Below, one piece after another: positions 16,897 through 26,423 of a stretch of 64,000 bases of DNA. This DNA comes from Herpetosiphon aurantiacus DSM 785. GTDB lineage: Bacteria; Chloroflexota; Chloroflexia; Chloroflexales; Herpetosiphonaceae. The stretch spans positions 3,549,199-3,613,198 of the forward strand of contig CP000875.1 in the NCBI GenBank assembly GCA_000018565.1. Direction: 5' to 3'. How positions within the stretch are numbered: the stretch's first letter is position 1; each line of letters begins with the position of its first letter. The position numbers and the translations under genes are program-made. The notes under the pieces are model-generated. The model was not told the DNA's origin, searched no databases, and saw only the letters and a list, made by a program, of their open reading frames with translations.

Positions 16897-19527
16897 ATGA
16901 CACTTGCGACCAATCTTCATCGATTACCCAACGGCTTGACGGTGCTCACCCGCGAGGTGCATACCGCGCCAATCGCGACCAACTGGATTTGGTATAAAGT
17001 TGGTGGGCGCAACGAACGGGTGGGCATTTCGGGCATTTCGCACTGGTGTGAGCATATGTTGTTCAAAGGTACACCATCGATGCCTAAAGGCGCGTTTGAT
17101 GCCACGATTGCCCGCAATGGCGGTACATTCAATGGCTTTACTTGGATCGATTACACCGCCTATTATGAAACCCTGCCCGCCGATCGCCTCAGCTTGGGGT
17201 TGCAAATCGAAGCAGATCGCATGGTCAATTCATCGTTTGATCCTGATGAAGTCGCTTCTGAACGCACGGTCATTATTTCGGAACGCGAGGGCAACGAAAA
17301 CAGCCCTAGTTTTTGGCTTGATGAAGAGTTACGTTCAACCGCCTTCAAAGTCCATCCTTATCGTAATGGGGTGATTGGCTGGAAGAGCGACTTGCGAGCC
17401 ATGACCCGCGAAGATTTATACACCCACTACAAGACTTTTTACGCACCCAACAACGCGGTGTTGGTGGTCGTCGGGGCATTCAATACCGATGAAGTGCTCA
17501 AACAAATCGAAGCCTTGTATGGCCCGATTCCCCAAGGCTTGCCCTTGCCCGAAGTGCGCGGCGAGGAGCCAGAACAGCAGGGCGAACGCCGCGTCCATGT
17601 TTCGCGGCCTGGCCCCAACTCAATGATTCAAATTGCCTTCCATGCCCCACCAGCCACCTCACCTGATTGGGCCGCCTTGACCGTACTCGATGCAGTGTTG
17701 ACGGGTGGTAAATCGCCTTCGTTTACAGGCGGCGGTGCTCAGACCAATCGCTCAGCTCGTTTGTATCGGGCCTTGGTTGAGGGCGAATTGGCCACTGGCG
17801 CTTATTCATCGTTTATGGCGACGCTTGATCCATTCTTATTTGAAATTGGGGCAACCGTGCGGCCTGATCGCACAGTCGAGCAAGTTGAGCAAGCACTCTA
17901 CACTGAAATCGAAAAACTGCAACAAACACCAATCAGCGAGGCTGAATTGCAAAAAATTCAGCGCCAGGTGCGTGCCCAACAAGCCTATAGCCTCGAACGA
18001 ATCAGCAATCAGGCCATGATGTTGGGCATGTGGCAAACCCTCGATTCCTATGAACGGGCCGATAGTTCGTTGGAAGAGATTGCAGCGGTGACTGCCGCCG
18101 ATGTTCAACGAGTGGCCCAGCACTATCTAGCCCCACAAAAGCGCAATATCGGGGTCTTTACGCCGAGCAATAGCAGTGGCGGAGGCCAAATCACCCCAAC
18201 TGCCCGTACATTTCACCCAGCCTTGAGTTTTTATGATGCCAAGGCGGCTGAAGCTGAAGCTACCGCTGCCGCCAACAATGCTCCCCAAGCAACCCGCCAT
18301 GTGCTGAGCAATGGCATTGTGGTGTTATTGCAGCGCAATCCAAATAGCCCAACTGTTAGCATTCAGGGCGAAATCGCGCTGGGCCAAATCCATGAATCAA
18401 GCGCATTAAATGGCGTGGCCGTGTTCACCGCCGCCGCACTCACTCGTGGCACAACCAGCCGCAGTTTCCACGATATTACCAATCTTACCGAAGATCGTGG
18501 CTGCTCAATTTCGGCTAGCGCAGGCCGCCACAGCACTTCGTTTGGGGGCAAAGCCTTGAGCGATGATGCGCCATTAATCTTAGAATTATTGGCTGATGTG
18601 TTGCGCAACCCAACCTTCCCTGAGCGTGAAATCGAGCGTTTGCGCACCCAATTTACCACCATGCTGCGCCAAAGTGAGCAAGATACCCGTTCGCAAGCAT
18701 CCAAAGCTGCGCGTGAACAACTGTATCCCAGCGATCATCCTTACTATTTTTCACCCAACGGCTCGTTAGATACCGTGCCTGGGATTACCACTGCGGATCT
18801 TGCCGCCTTTGCCAAGCGCTATCACCCTGCCGCGACCACGATTGCAATTGTTGGCGACATTGACGAAACGGCGATTTTGGCCGAAGTTGAGCGCTGGTTT
18901 GGCGATTGGCAAGGTCAAGGCGAGCCACCAACGACTGCCGTACCAAGCGTTGATCTGCCCCCTAGCGTGCTGCGCCGCGAAATTGAAGTCGCAGGCAAAA
19001 CCCAATCCGACCTCGTTTGGGCCGTACCAGGTTTAGCCCGCACCGACCCTGATTTCTATGCAGCGATGATGGCTAATTTGGTGCTTGGCCAATTGGGCTT
19101 GATGGGGCGTTTAGGCGAAAATGTACGTGATAAACAAGGCCTCGCCTATTATGCCACCAGCCGCATCGATGCCGATGTTGGGGCTGGCGCGTGGATCATC
19201 TATGCTGGGATCAACGCCAAAAATGTTGATCGGGCACTCAGCGCCATCCAAGAGGAAGTTGATCGCTTGTTGGCTGAAGGGATTAGCGAACTCGAACGCA
19301 GCGATTCGGTGGCCTATCTCACAGGGATGTTGGGGATTAGTCTTGAGGCCAATAGTGGCATCGCCAATATGTTGCTGAATATCGAACGCTACAACTTAGG
19401 CCTCGATTATGTACAGCGCTATCCCGAAATTATCGGTTCGGTTACGCTTGAGCAGATTCATGCTGCCGCCAAACGCTTGCTTTCCAGCGAGCGCTATGTA
19501 ATTGGAGTAGCAGGACCAGCCGCCTAA
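16897..19527 (+). CDS. M16 family zinc metallopeptidase, two-repeat form
   Basis: An 876-residue pitrilysin-type peptidase. ATG 16897 is preceded by AGGAGA at a good distance; the frame extends 26 codons further without a site. The first half carries the inverted zinc motif H-W-C-E-H (residues 49-53) and the third ligand Glu near residue 129 in S-E-R-E-G-N-E. The second half (from about residue 490, R-H-V-L-S-N-G-I-V-V) is another M16 module that lacks H-x-x-E-H and is structural. Fusing both modules in one chain is known in this family, while many bacteria split them. No signal peptide, so it is probably cytoplasmic. Confidence 0.92.
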   Translation: MTLATNLHRLPNGLTVLTREVHTAPIATNWIWYKVGGRNERVGISGISHWCEHMLFKGTPSMPKGAFDATIARNGGTFNGFTWIDYTAYYETLPADRLSLGLQIEADRMVNSSFDPDEVASERTVIISEREGNENSPSFWLDEELRSTAFKVHPYRNGVIGWKSDLRAMTREDLYTHYKTFYAPNNAVLVVVGAFNTDEVLKQIEALYGPIPQGLPLPEVRGEEPEQQGERRVHVSRPGPNSMIQIAFHAPPATSPDWAALTVLDAVLTGGKSPSFTGGGAQTNRSARLYRALVEGELATGAYSSFMATLDPFLFEIGATVRPDRTVEQVEQALYTEIEKLQQTPISEAELQKIQRQVRAQQAYSLERISNQAMMLGMWQTLDSYERADSSLEEIAAVTAADVQRVAQHYLAPQKRNIGVFTPSNSSGGGQITPTARTFHPALSFYDAKAAEAEATAAANNAPQATRHVLSNGIVVLLQRNPNSPTVSIQGEIALGQIHESSALNGVAVFTAAALTRGTTSRSFHDITNLTEDRGCSISASAGRHSTSFGGKALSDDAPLILELLADVLRNPTFPEREIERLRTQFTTMLRQSEQDTRSQASKAAREQLYPSDHPYYFSPNGSLDTVPGITTADLAAFAKRYHPAATTIAIVGDIDETAILAEVERWFGDWQGQGEPPTTAVPSVDLPPSVLRREIEVAGKTQSDLVWAVPGLARTDPDFYAAMMANLVLGQLGLMGRLGENVRDKQGLAYYATSRIDADVGAGAWIIYAGINAKNVDRALSAIQEEVDRLLAEGISELERSDSVAYLTGMLGISLEANSGIANMLLNIERYNLGLDYVQRYPEIIGSVTLEQIHAAAKRLLSSERYVIGVAGPAA

Positions 19528-19545
19528 GTTATAAGTGGTGGGTTC

Positions 19546-19706
19546 CGCGCCCCTCGCCCCTCACTCGCTCGACGGGCGAGGGGCGAGGGTAGGTTGACTC
19601 CTCACCCCAACCCCTCTCCCACTGCGGTGGGTGAGGGGTTCGCTTACAAGAATAGATTTTAAGTCCCCTCACCCCAACCCCTCTCCCACTGCGGTGGGTG
19701 AGGGGC
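19546..19706. repeat. Tandem GC-rich palindromic repeats
   Basis: A 39-base unit occurs twice without change at 19600-19638 and 19667-19705 (start CCTCACCCC, centre CACTGCGGTG, end GTGAGGGG). A degenerate palindrome, CCCCTCGCCCC ... GGGGCGAGGG, stands before them at about 19550-19589. Each unit can fold into a GC-rich hairpin. The array lies between convergent genes, so it could act in termination or be a non-autonomous repeat. Confidence 0.75.
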
Positions 19707-19750
19707 GTTCCCTCCTTCATGCTTGATGACTGGGAACGAGCGATCACAGT

Positions 19751-20872
19751 TTAGCGAGTTGCTGCGGCGATAGCCGATTCTAGATCATGCCACAGATCGG
19801 CGGCATCCTCAATCCCAACGCTCAAACGCAACAAGGCTGGCGGTAGATGCTCCTGCCCGGGAATTGCCGCCCGTCGTTCCATGGTCGATTCAACTGCTCC
19901 AAGGCTCGTGGCATGATGAATTAATTTAACTTGCTGACACACATGATCAGCAGCCACAGCGCCACCCAACACATCAAACGAAATAATTGTGCCAAAACCC
20001 TTGAGTACCCGTTGAGCGACGGCATGGGTTGGGTGCGATCGAAGCCCAGGGTAACGCACGCGCATAATCTGTGGATGAGCCTCAAGTCGCTCGGCCAGCA
20101 GCATGGCCGTTTGTTGCGCCCGTTGCAAACGCACCGCCAAGGTGCGTGCACCGCGTACCGCCAAATAAGCTTCGAGCGTGCCAGGGGTTGCGCCAGTTAA
20201 CTCACGCGATTTCTTGAGCGCATGCCAAAGCGCCGCATCGTTGGTCGTCGCTACGCCAGCCAATAAATCTGAGTGGCCGCCAATAAATTTCGTCGCCGAT
20301 TGAATTGCAACGGTTGCGCCAAACGCCAGTGGTTGCTGATTTAACGGCGTGGCAAAGGTATTATCGACCACGACAATCGCGCTGGGTTTACGTGGCGCAG
20401 CACAAATCAGTTCAAGATCGGCCACGGTCAGCAATGGATTCGATGGCGATTCAAGCCAAATGAGGTCGGCATCGGCACAGGCTCGCACCCATGCTTCAGT
20501 ATCATCGACCGCTACCCGCTGCACCGACCAACGCCCACGCTGTTGTCCAGCAGCAGCAAGGCCAGCAACGCCTTGATAACAATCATCGGGCAAGGCAACC
20601 TGTGAGCCAACCGCCAGTTGATCAAACACTGCGGCAATCGCAGCCATGCCCGAAGCAAACGCCAAGGCCTTGCCACCCTCTAAGCCACCAACCACCGCCT
20701 CAAGCGCTTCCCAAGTTGGCGTGCCATCATCACGCGAATATTCACGGCCACTGCCAATGATAAAGTTCGATGCAGGAACCAAGGGCACATTCAATGGATC
20801 GCCTGGCTGCGAACCGCGCCCCGCTGAAACCAACCATGATTCTGGTTTGATGCTGGCTGAATCTTGGCCCAT
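19751..20872 (-). CDS. Cys/Met metabolism PLP-dependent enzyme (cystathionine gamma-synthase/lyase-like)
   Basis: A 373-residue protein of the trans-sulfuration enzyme family. ATG 20872 has GAGG nine bases upstream. The PLP lysine is in S-A-T-K-F-I-G-G-H-S-D, preceded by V-V-D-N-T-F-A-T-P-L-N-Q-Q-P, and the PLP-phosphate contact is the early S-G-M-A-A-I. C-terminal S-L-G-A-V-E-S and L-R-L-S-V-G-I-E are family marks. Whether it makes cystathionine, splits it or splits methionine cannot be decided by eye. The gene is divergent from the PadR regulator, whose operator could affect both. Confidence 0.9.
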   Translation of the reverse strand: MGQDSASIKPESWLVSAGRGSQPGDPLNVPLVPASNFIIGSGREYSRDDGTPTWEALEAVVGGLEGGKALAFASGMAAIAAVFDQLAVGSQVALPDDCYQGVAGLAAAGQQRGRWSVQRVAVDDTEAWVRACADADLIWLESPSNPLLTVADLELICAAPRKPSAIVVVDNTFATPLNQQPLAFGATVAIQSATKFIGGHSDLLAGVATTNDAALWHALKKSRELTGATPGTLEAYLAVRGARTLAVRLQRAQQTAMLLAERLEAHPQIMRVRYPGLRSHPTHAVAQRVLKGFGTIISFDVLGGAVAADHVCQQVKLIHHATSLGAVESTMERRAAIPGQEHLPPALLRLSVGIEDAADLWHDLESAIAAATR

Positions 20873-20956
20873 TGTGCAGTACCTCGCAAACAACGAAAAT
20901 CCTGAAGCCCGAGCACGATCATAGCAAATCAGCGCAAGCACTTCAAATTGCGAGGC

Positions 20957-20989
20957 TTGACAATCGCTTAATCTATATTACTATTAGAT
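20957..20989 (+). promoter_or_regulatory. padR promoter with overlapping dyad
   Basis: A perfect -35 TTGACA (20957-20962), 16-base spacer and TACTAT (20979-20984) precede the padR start by about 25 bases. The dyad ATCTA-N9-TAGAT (20971-20989) covers the -10 region. PadR proteins bind AT-rich dyads at their own promoters, so this is a likely autoregulatory operator (inference). Confidence 0.55.
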
Positions 20990-21009
20990 ATATAACGCAA
21001 GGATATATT

Positions 21010-21552
21010 ATGGAACATGTGATTCTAGGGTTGTTGATGCTCAGGCAACGCAGCATCTACGAGATCAAGAAAATTCTCGAAGAGACGATTTCGTTGTTTT
21101 ATAGTGCCAGCTTTGGCAGCATCAACAGCGCGATTGAAAAATTGGTGGCAAAACAAGCAGTGACGGTGCAGGAGCAGGTTGAGAGTGGGCGATTCAAAAA
21201 AATTTATAGCATCACGCCAAGCGGCCAAGCGCTGTTTGAGCAATGGCTGGCGAGCGCAATTCCCCAAGAGAAGGTCAAAGATCCAGCCTTGACCCGTTTG
21301 TTTTTTATGGGCTTTCTCGCCCCAAGCGAGCAAATTCGGCTCTTGCGTGAACATCTTGGGAGTGTGCAAATAGTACATGCCCAACTCAACAGCTTGTTGC
21401 GTGAGCGCGAGCAAATCAATGTGGCAGCTGAACAACAAGCGCTCGCCGATTTTCAATGGCTAACCTTGGAATATGGTGTAGCCTACTACAGTTTCAATAT
21501 TAATTGGTATCAACAACTGCTAAGCAAACTTGAGGAATCTGGCAATGAGTAA
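21010..21552 (+). CDS. PadR-family transcriptional regulator
   Basis: A 180-residue regulator. ATG 21010 follows AAGGA at six bases. Residues 1-80 are the PadR winged helix (L-G-L-L-M-L-R-Q-R-S-I-Y-E-I-K-K, then the S-F-G-S-I-N-S-A-I-E-K-L recognition region and the wing K-K-I-Y-S-I-T-P-S-G). The remainder is a helical dimerisation domain typical of the longer, AphA/Vir-type members. The stop overlaps the hydrolase start by eight bases. It probably represses its own operon in response to a small, perhaps lipid-like, effector. Confidence 0.88.
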   Translation: MEHVILGLLMLRQRSIYEIKKILEETISLFYSASFGSINSAIEKLVAKQAVTVQEQVESGRFKKIYSITPSGQALFEQWLASAIPQEKVKDPALTRLFFMGFLAPSEQIRLLREHLGSVQIVHAQLNSLLREREQINVAAEQQALADFQWLTLEYGVAYYSFNINWYQQLLSKLEESGNE

Positions 21553-22360
21553 TCAATTAAGCGCTAAAACGATTAATATACACGATTTTGATTTACACTA
21601 CTATACCGTAGGCAACCCCGACAACCCAGCTTTGATCTTAATTCATCCAGCGTTTGGCGATCATCAATGCTTTGCTCAGCAGATTGATAGCTTCGCCAAA
21701 TTGCATTATGTCATCTTAATCGATTTACCTGGTCATGGTCGTTCGCAACCAAGCAAAGCCTTGATTGGCATCGAACGCACACCTGAATATTTGGCCGCCA
21801 TCTTGCAAAACGAAAACCAAGCACAAGCTCATGTGTTGGGCGTTTCGCTTGGCTCGTTGATCGCTCAAGAATTCGCCTATCGGTATCCGCATTTGGTGGC
21901 TAGCGTGACGGTTGTTGGTGGCTACAGTATTTTTGGCGATCAACGGGCGGTGATGCGGGCGCAACGCAAAGAAATGCTCAAATGGATGTTCATGGTGCTA
22001 TTTTCAATTGAGCGTTTTCGGCGCTATGTGGCAAAGATCAGCGTGTTTTATTCGGCTGGTCAGGAATTATTTTATCAACGTATGCAGTTTTTTTCGCGCT
22101 CATCATTTCGCTTGATGAGCAAGTTGAATCAAATTATGCATCCAAACGAAGTAGCACCCCAACAAAAACTCTTGGTTTTGGTGGGCGAGCACGATCAGCC
22201 AATTGCCTTGCAAGCAGCCCGCGAATGGCAACAACAGCAACCAACGATCGACTACCATGTGCTACCAAACGCTGGGCATTGCGCCAATATGGATAATCCA
22301 ACGCTTTTCAATCAATTGGTGCTCGATTTTCTGCATTCCGCCCCAAAACCGCATAATTAA
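21545..22360 (+). CDS. Alpha/beta hydrolase
   Basis: A 271-residue alpha/beta hydrolase beginning at ATG 21545 inside the padR 3' end (GAGGA eight bases upstream). Oxyanion region H-P-A-F-G-D; D-L-P-G-H-G-R-S after strand 4; nucleophile Ser in G-V-S-L-G-S; acid Asp in G-E-H-D-Q-P; and catalytic His in N-A-G-H-C-A-N. No signal peptide. The substrate is unknown; position between a PadR regulator and a membrane acyltransferase suggests an ester or lipid substrate. Confidence 0.88.
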   Translation: MSNQLSAKTINIHDFDLHYYTVGNPDNPALILIHPAFGDHQCFAQQIDSFAKLHYVILIDLPGHGRSQPSKALIGIERTPEYLAAILQNENQAQAHVLGVSLGSLIAQEFAYRYPHLVASVTVVGGYSIFGDQRAVMRAQRKEMLKWMFMVLFSIERFRRYVAKISVFYSAGQELFYQRMQFFSRSSFRLMSKLNQIMHPNEVAPQQKLLVLVGEHDQPIALQAAREWQQQQPTIDYHVLPNAGHCANMDNPTLFNQLVLDFLHSAPKPHN

Positions 22361-22364
22361 TCCT

Positions 22365-22396
22365 GTAACAACTGCGTAACATCGCGGCGCTATGCT
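22365..22396 (+). promoter_or_regulatory. Candidate PhoB/PhoP box and -10 upstream of the MBOAT gene
   Basis: GTAACA-N5-GTAACA (22365-22381) is an exact direct repeat with an 11-base period, as in Pho boxes bound by PhoB or PhoP dimers. TATGCT (22391-22396) follows nine bases later, where a -10 element is expected in such activator-dependent promoters. The start codon is 34 bases downstream. The regulator is not in the window. Confidence 0.4.
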
Positions 22397-22430
22397 CAAA
22401 ATATATCATTTTGAAGCAAACGAGGCCGCA

Positions 22431-23363
22431 ATGCAAACACTCCTTTGGTGGATTTACTGGCCACTTAGTTGGCTATTGATTGTCGCCAGCGCTTGGTATC
22501 TGCCCAATCGCTGGCGAAACAGCGTCGGTTGGAGCATATTGGGGTTCGGAGGAGCACTCAGCTTATATCTAGCAATCGATTTAGACCCTTGGCAACGCTT
22601 GCTCACCAGCACAGCCGGATTAATTCTCTTGCTCAAAGCTGTCGTACTTTTGCAAATTCCCCGTCAAGAACTGCAACGGTATTCGCATGTTGGTTTAGGC
22701 TTGTTTATGACGATCTGGCCAGGCATGAATCCAGCCCCTTTTCGCCAACGCCGCCAGATTCAACGCGATCTTGGCCCGACAATTATTCAAGGTTGGGTTG
22801 GAGTTATGGCTGGCAGTTGTGGTTTGATTCTCAGTGCTTATCTCTTGCCATGGCTTGGCCAAGCATGGGCAAGTTGGGCAGCAATTCTCAGTATTTTAGG
22901 GATTGTGCACTTTGGTTTAGCCTATTGGCTCAATGCCGGGTTATGGTATTGGGGTTGGCCAGTGGCCGCCTTATTTCGGCAGCCCCTCCAAAGCCGCTCC
23001 TTACGCGATTTTTGGAGTGTGCGGTGGAACATTGCGTTTGTTGAGATGAACAAACAACTTTTTTTACGCCGCTTAGGCCGCTACGGCCCAAGTACGCTCG
23101 TGATAGGAATCTTTCTACTGTCAGGGATATTCCACGAACTTGGTTTAAGCTATCCGGCACAAGCAGGTTGGGGTCAAGCAATGGCCTACTTTGGGTTGCA
23201 TGCTGGGCTAATGTGGCTTGAGCGAACGTTTAATTTAGCTCAACGCTGGCCACAATGGATCTTAAGTTGTTGGACATGGCTAGCCATCCTTGGGCCTTTG
23301 TCATGGTTGTTTCATCAACAATTTCGCCAAGCGCTGATTGTACCTGCCCTACATTGGGCCTAA
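22431..23363 (+). CDS. MBOAT family acyltransferase (wax-synthase-like)
   Basis: A 310-residue membrane protein with about eight hydrophobic segments. ATG 22431 follows CGAGG. The family core is R-S-L-R-D-F-W-S-V-R-W-N (about residues 190-201) and the active-site histidine segment L-L-S-G-I-F-H-E-L-G (His near residue 235). This pattern is that of the MBOAT_2 / wax synthase group, which moves acyl chains from acyl-CoA to an alcohol. The product could be a wax ester, a glycolipid or a modified polymer. It follows a hydrolase gene and may have its own phosphate-linked promoter. Confidence 0.75.
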   Translation: MQTLLWWIYWPLSWLLIVASAWYLPNRWRNSVGWSILGFGGALSLYLAIDLDPWQRLLTSTAGLILLLKAVVLLQIPRQELQRYSHVGLGLFMTIWPGMNPAPFRQRRQIQRDLGPTIIQGWVGVMAGSCGLILSAYLLPWLGQAWASWAAILSILGIVHFGLAYWLNAGLWYWGWPVAALFRQPLQSRSLRDFWSVRWNIAFVEMNKQLFLRRLGRYGPSTLVIGIFLLSGIFHELGLSYPAQAGWGQAMAYFGLHAGLMWLERTFNLAQRWPQWILSCWTWLAILGPLSWLFHQQFRQALIVPALHWA

Positions 23364-23369
23364 GCACTA

Positions 23370-23807
23370 TTGCATAGTCAGCCGCTTGATTGGTATTTTG
23401 GCTGGGGCATCAGTTTGGCAGCTTTGGCTCATGGCATAATTTTGCTGGCGAGTTCTCAAGTGCCCAAACAACTGAATTGGCGGCAAGATCTCGCCAAATT
23501 AACGCCGTTTAACCGCAAAATTATGTGGACGTATGGCGGCTTTATTGTGCTTTGCATCATCGTCTTTGGTTGTTTGTTGGCTTGGCTCAAGAGCGATATT
23601 TTGCAAGGGCAACCAGCCGCGTTAGGTCTGGTTGCCTTCAATGGACTCTTTTGGACAACGCGAGTTATTGTTGATTTTAGCTATTTCAAACATAGCGATT
23701 GGCCATCAGGGCTGCTATTTGTGATTGGTCATTGCTGCCTTAGCACAACCTTTATTGCCATCGTGATCGTCGATTGGTCTGTGCTTGCTTGGCACATACT
23801 AACCTAG
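23370..23807 (+). CDS. Membrane protein of unknown function, 145 aa
   Basis: Begins at TTG 23370, six bases after the MBOAT stop and in the same frame; no good ribosome-binding site is present and no ATG is available nearby. It has four hydrophobic segments (about residues 8-28, 50-72, 80-98 and 115-140). A D-F-S-Y-F-K-H-S-D-W-P-S stretch sits between helices 3 and 4. I do not recognise the family. Being directly linked to the acyltransferase gene it may be an accessory protein. Confidence 0.6.
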   Translation: MHSQPLDWYFGWGISLAALAHGIILLASSQVPKQLNWRQDLAKLTPFNRKIMWTYGGFIVLCIIVFGCLLAWLKSDILQGQPAALGLVAFNGLFWTTRVIVDFSYFKHSDWPSGLLFVIGHCCLSTTFIAIVIVDWSVLAWHILT

Positions 23808-23838
23808 TCAATGGGCTAGGCTAATTAAGCTATATCCC

Positions 23839-26226
23839 TTATTTAGTTGCCCACGGCAAATAAACCCGAAACTGATGGATTGAGGTTGTCGTGGGCAAGG
23901 CGGTCTCAGTTGGTACAACCGTGTTGGTATAAGTCGCTGTTAGTGTTGCGGTATTCGTCACCGTTGGAATTCCAGTTGGCGTAGCCGTTGCCGTATTCGT
24001 CACCGTTGGAATTTCAGTTGGCGTGGCCGTTGCCGTATTCGTCGCCGTTTCAGTTGGCGTAGCTGTTGCCGTATTCGTCACCGTTGGAATTTCAGTTGGC
24101 GTGGCCGTTGGCGTAGCTGTATCCGTCGCCGTCGGAATGGCGGTTGGCGTTGCAGTCGCCGTTTCAGTTGGCGTTGCAGTCGGCGTGGCCGTTGCCGTTG
24201 GAATGTCGGTTGGAATTTCAGTCGCCGTATTCGTCGCCGTTGGAATTTCAGTCGGCGTTTCAGTTACGGTATTTGTCGCTGTTGGAATGTCGGTTGGCGT
24301 GGCCGTTGCAGGAATTTGGGTCGCAGCCGAGCCTGGATTATAGACCTCGAAAATTCGCGATTGGCTGCTACTGGCTTGAGTTCCGCCAGCGGGCACATAG
24401 ATTCGCCCGCCAACCAAGATTGGAGCATGACCCTGACGGGCAGTTGGCATCGGGGCAACACTGCGCCAACTCTTAGTCAACGGGTTATACACATCAACTC
24501 GATTGCTCACACCGGCCTGATCGGCCCCGCCCAGCAGATAGAACTCACCTTTATACCAAATTGCTTGGCCCAGATCGGCACGAGCTTGGGGTAATGGCGG
24601 AATCGTTGGATCGCTGGCGCTGCTCGTCCACGTTTGGGTCAGTGGATCATAGATTTGCAGATCGTTGCTGGCAGCACCGATTGTACCACTCGCCCGCCCA
24701 CCAAACAGATAGAAAAAATGGCCATCTGTGCCACCAGCAGCACCATTACGCGCCAATGGCATGTTTGGCAAATTGGCCCAAGTGTTGGCGGTTGGATCAT
24801 AGGCGGCATGATAATTTGAGGTATTGCCGCTGACAATGCCGCCTGCAACATAGATTTTGCCATCAATGAATGCAGAGCTAGCCGCCATTGTCGCAAATGG
24901 CATGGCCGTGCCTTGCGACCAACTATTGCTGGAAGGTTGGTAAATTTGCACTTTGCCTGCGCTTGTGCCTGCCCCGCCAAACAAATAGAGCCGCTGGTTC
25001 CAGACTTGGGCACTGTGGCTATGGGTTTTATAGGGGCGTTGCGCCAAGCCAGCATTCCACGAATTCGCCCCAAGATCAAAGGCAGCGGTTGCACCATTGC
25101 TCTCACCAACCAGATACATTTTATTGCCGATAACCCCGCCAGAAGCCTCGCCCAGTGAGATCGGCAAGGTTCGCGCTAATTCCCAGTGATTTTCAAGCTG
25201 GCCGATCCACATTTCGGGATTGGGCACATAGCCACCAGTCGTTACCAAAATTTTGTTGCCATAGGCTGCGGCAACTGGAGTTTTGCGCACCCCAGGAATC
25301 GAGGTTAATTTCATCCAAACATCATCATTGGGGTCGTACAGCATCACATCGGCAGAAGCCAAGCCATAATCGCCGCCATTAACCGAGCCGCCCACGACCA
25401 TAATTCGGCCATCGACTTCAAACACCGATGAGGTAATATGCCCGCGACCTTTGGGCAAATCAGCGACTCGTGTCCAAGTGTCAGTGCTGGGGTCATAACG
25501 ATTGACTTCAACTTGAGCGGCTGTTGATTCGGCAGCTAAATATTGGCCGCCAATTGCATAGACATAGCCATTGAGCGTCGCCGCTCCAAGGTGATTGCGG
25601 GCATTGGGCATGGGTGCGGCAGTGCGCCAAACTTGAGTATCCAAATTCAGTACAAAATGTTTGTTGCTATCCCATTCTTCGAGGTGCAAATTACGCCGAT
25701 GCGCTCCACCAAAAAAGTGAATTTCGCGGCCAAGTTTGGTTGCCCCAGCAGCGCCGCGATCTTCGGGCAAATCGGGGCCACGGCTCCAAGCATTGGTCAG
25801 CGTGTTATAGACCCACACATGATCAGTGCTACCACCAGGCGAATTGCCAATATAGCCACCCAATACATAAATCAAATGGCCATCGGCAACCACAGGGGCA
25901 TGAGTCATCGCTTCGGGAATATTAGCGCAGATTCGCCATTGATTAGTAGTGATGTTATAGGCAAAAACCGTATCAGTAGCCTCAACTTGGTTGGTATAAA
26001 AACCGCCGATCACATACAAGCTATCACCAACAACTGCCCCGCCAGCCTCAAATCGCGCCAACGGAATCGGCTGAAACGTATTCCAATTAAACATATTAGT
26101 GGTTGTAGTAATAGCAGGAGTGGGGGATTCAAGTGGAATTTGGGCTTGAGTTGGTTTCAACCAGGCTAGAGCGACCAAACTAAGCACGACCAACAACACC
26201 GACCAACGAACCGCAATCAAACGCAT
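23839..26226 (-). CDS. Secreted Kelch-repeat beta-propeller protein with Thr/Pro tail
   Basis: A 795-residue secreted protein starting at ATG 26226 (AGGGA five bases upstream). A signal peptide covers residues 1-29 (basic, hydrophobic, A-Q-A-Q). Residues about 45-620 contain roughly a dozen Kelch units, visible as repeated Y-V-I-G-G, Y-V-L-G-G, H-F-F-G-G and L-Y-L-F-G-G followed by W-x-x-x-x-x-M/L-P; two beta propellers are likely. Residues about 640-780 are almost only Thr, Pro, Ala and acidic spacers. The protein ends in V-Y-L-P-W-A-T-K, a tail shared with other secreted proteins here. Carbohydrate or protein binding outside the cell is likely; an enzyme role of the galactose-oxidase type is possible but no copper site was seen. 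Confidence 0.87.
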   Translation of the reverse strand: MRLIAVRWSVLLVVLSLVALAWLKPTQAQIPLESPTPAITTTTNMFNWNTFQPIPLARFEAGGAVVGDSLYVIGGFYTNQVEATDTVFAYNITTNQWRICANIPEAMTHAPVVADGHLIYVLGGYIGNSPGGSTDHVWVYNTLTNAWSRGPDLPEDRGAAGATKLGREIHFFGGAHRRNLHLEEWDSNKHFVLNLDTQVWRTAAPMPNARNHLGAATLNGYVYAIGGQYLAAESTAAQVEVNRYDPSTDTWTRVADLPKGRGHITSSVFEVDGRIMVVGGSVNGGDYGLASADVMLYDPNDDVWMKLTSIPGVRKTPVAAAYGNKILVTTGGYVPNPEMWIGQLENHWELARTLPISLGEASGGVIGNKMYLVGESNGATAAFDLGANSWNAGLAQRPYKTHSHSAQVWNQRLYLFGGAGTSAGKVQIYQPSSNSWSQGTAMPFATMAASSAFIDGKIYVAGGIVSGNTSNYHAAYDPTANTWANLPNMPLARNGAAGGTDGHFFYLFGGRASGTIGAASNDLQIYDPLTQTWTSSASDPTIPPLPQARADLGQAIWYKGEFYLLGGADQAGVSNRVDVYNPLTKSWRSVAPMPTARQGHAPILVGGRIYVPAGGTQASSSQSRIFEVYNPGSAATQIPATATPTDIPTATNTVTETPTEIPTATNTATEIPTDIPTATATPTATPTETATATPTAIPTATDTATPTATPTEIPTVTNTATATPTETATNTATATPTEIPTVTNTATATPTGIPTVTNTATLTATYTNTVVPTETALPTTTSIHQFRVYLPWATK
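23900..24318. repeat. Degenerate tandem repeats encoding the Thr/Pro linker
   Basis: Short units of the type GTTGGCGT[A/T/G]GC, GCCGTTGGAATTTC and GCCGTATTCGTC recur many times on the plus strand and encode the T-P-x-x-T-P-T linker on the minus strand. The opposite frame is open for over 100 codons as a result, but is not a gene. Confidence 0.8.
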
Positions 26227-26344
26227 AATTTCCCTGTTACAAGCAGCTATCGGCAGCAATTGCCGCCAATACACAAACTGGATATAGCCAAAACGTCCGG
26301 CGCAGGCTATTATACAAACATAGTCAAGAGTAAAGAGCCAACAA

Positions 26345-26383
26345 GTTTCACATTTATTCACAGTGCTGCAACAACTGTGAAAC
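26345..26383. promoter_or_regulatory. Nested dyads in the divergent Kelch / membrane-protein promoter region
   Basis: GTTTCACA (26345-26352) pairs with TGTGAAAC (26376-26383), and inside it CACAGT (26360-26365) pairs with ACTGTG (26374-26379). The site is between divergent genes and just upstream of the SD of the gene at 26424. A regulator-binding role is inferred. Confidence 0.35.
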
Positions 26384-26423
26384 CTTTGTCGTCCAACCCA
26401 TGCCAAAACCATAGGAGGAAGTT

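Noticed and set aside
24023-24343. Plus-strand frame of 106 codons opposite the Kelch gene tail
   Set aside because: A shadow of the Thr/Pro linker with no ribosome-binding site.
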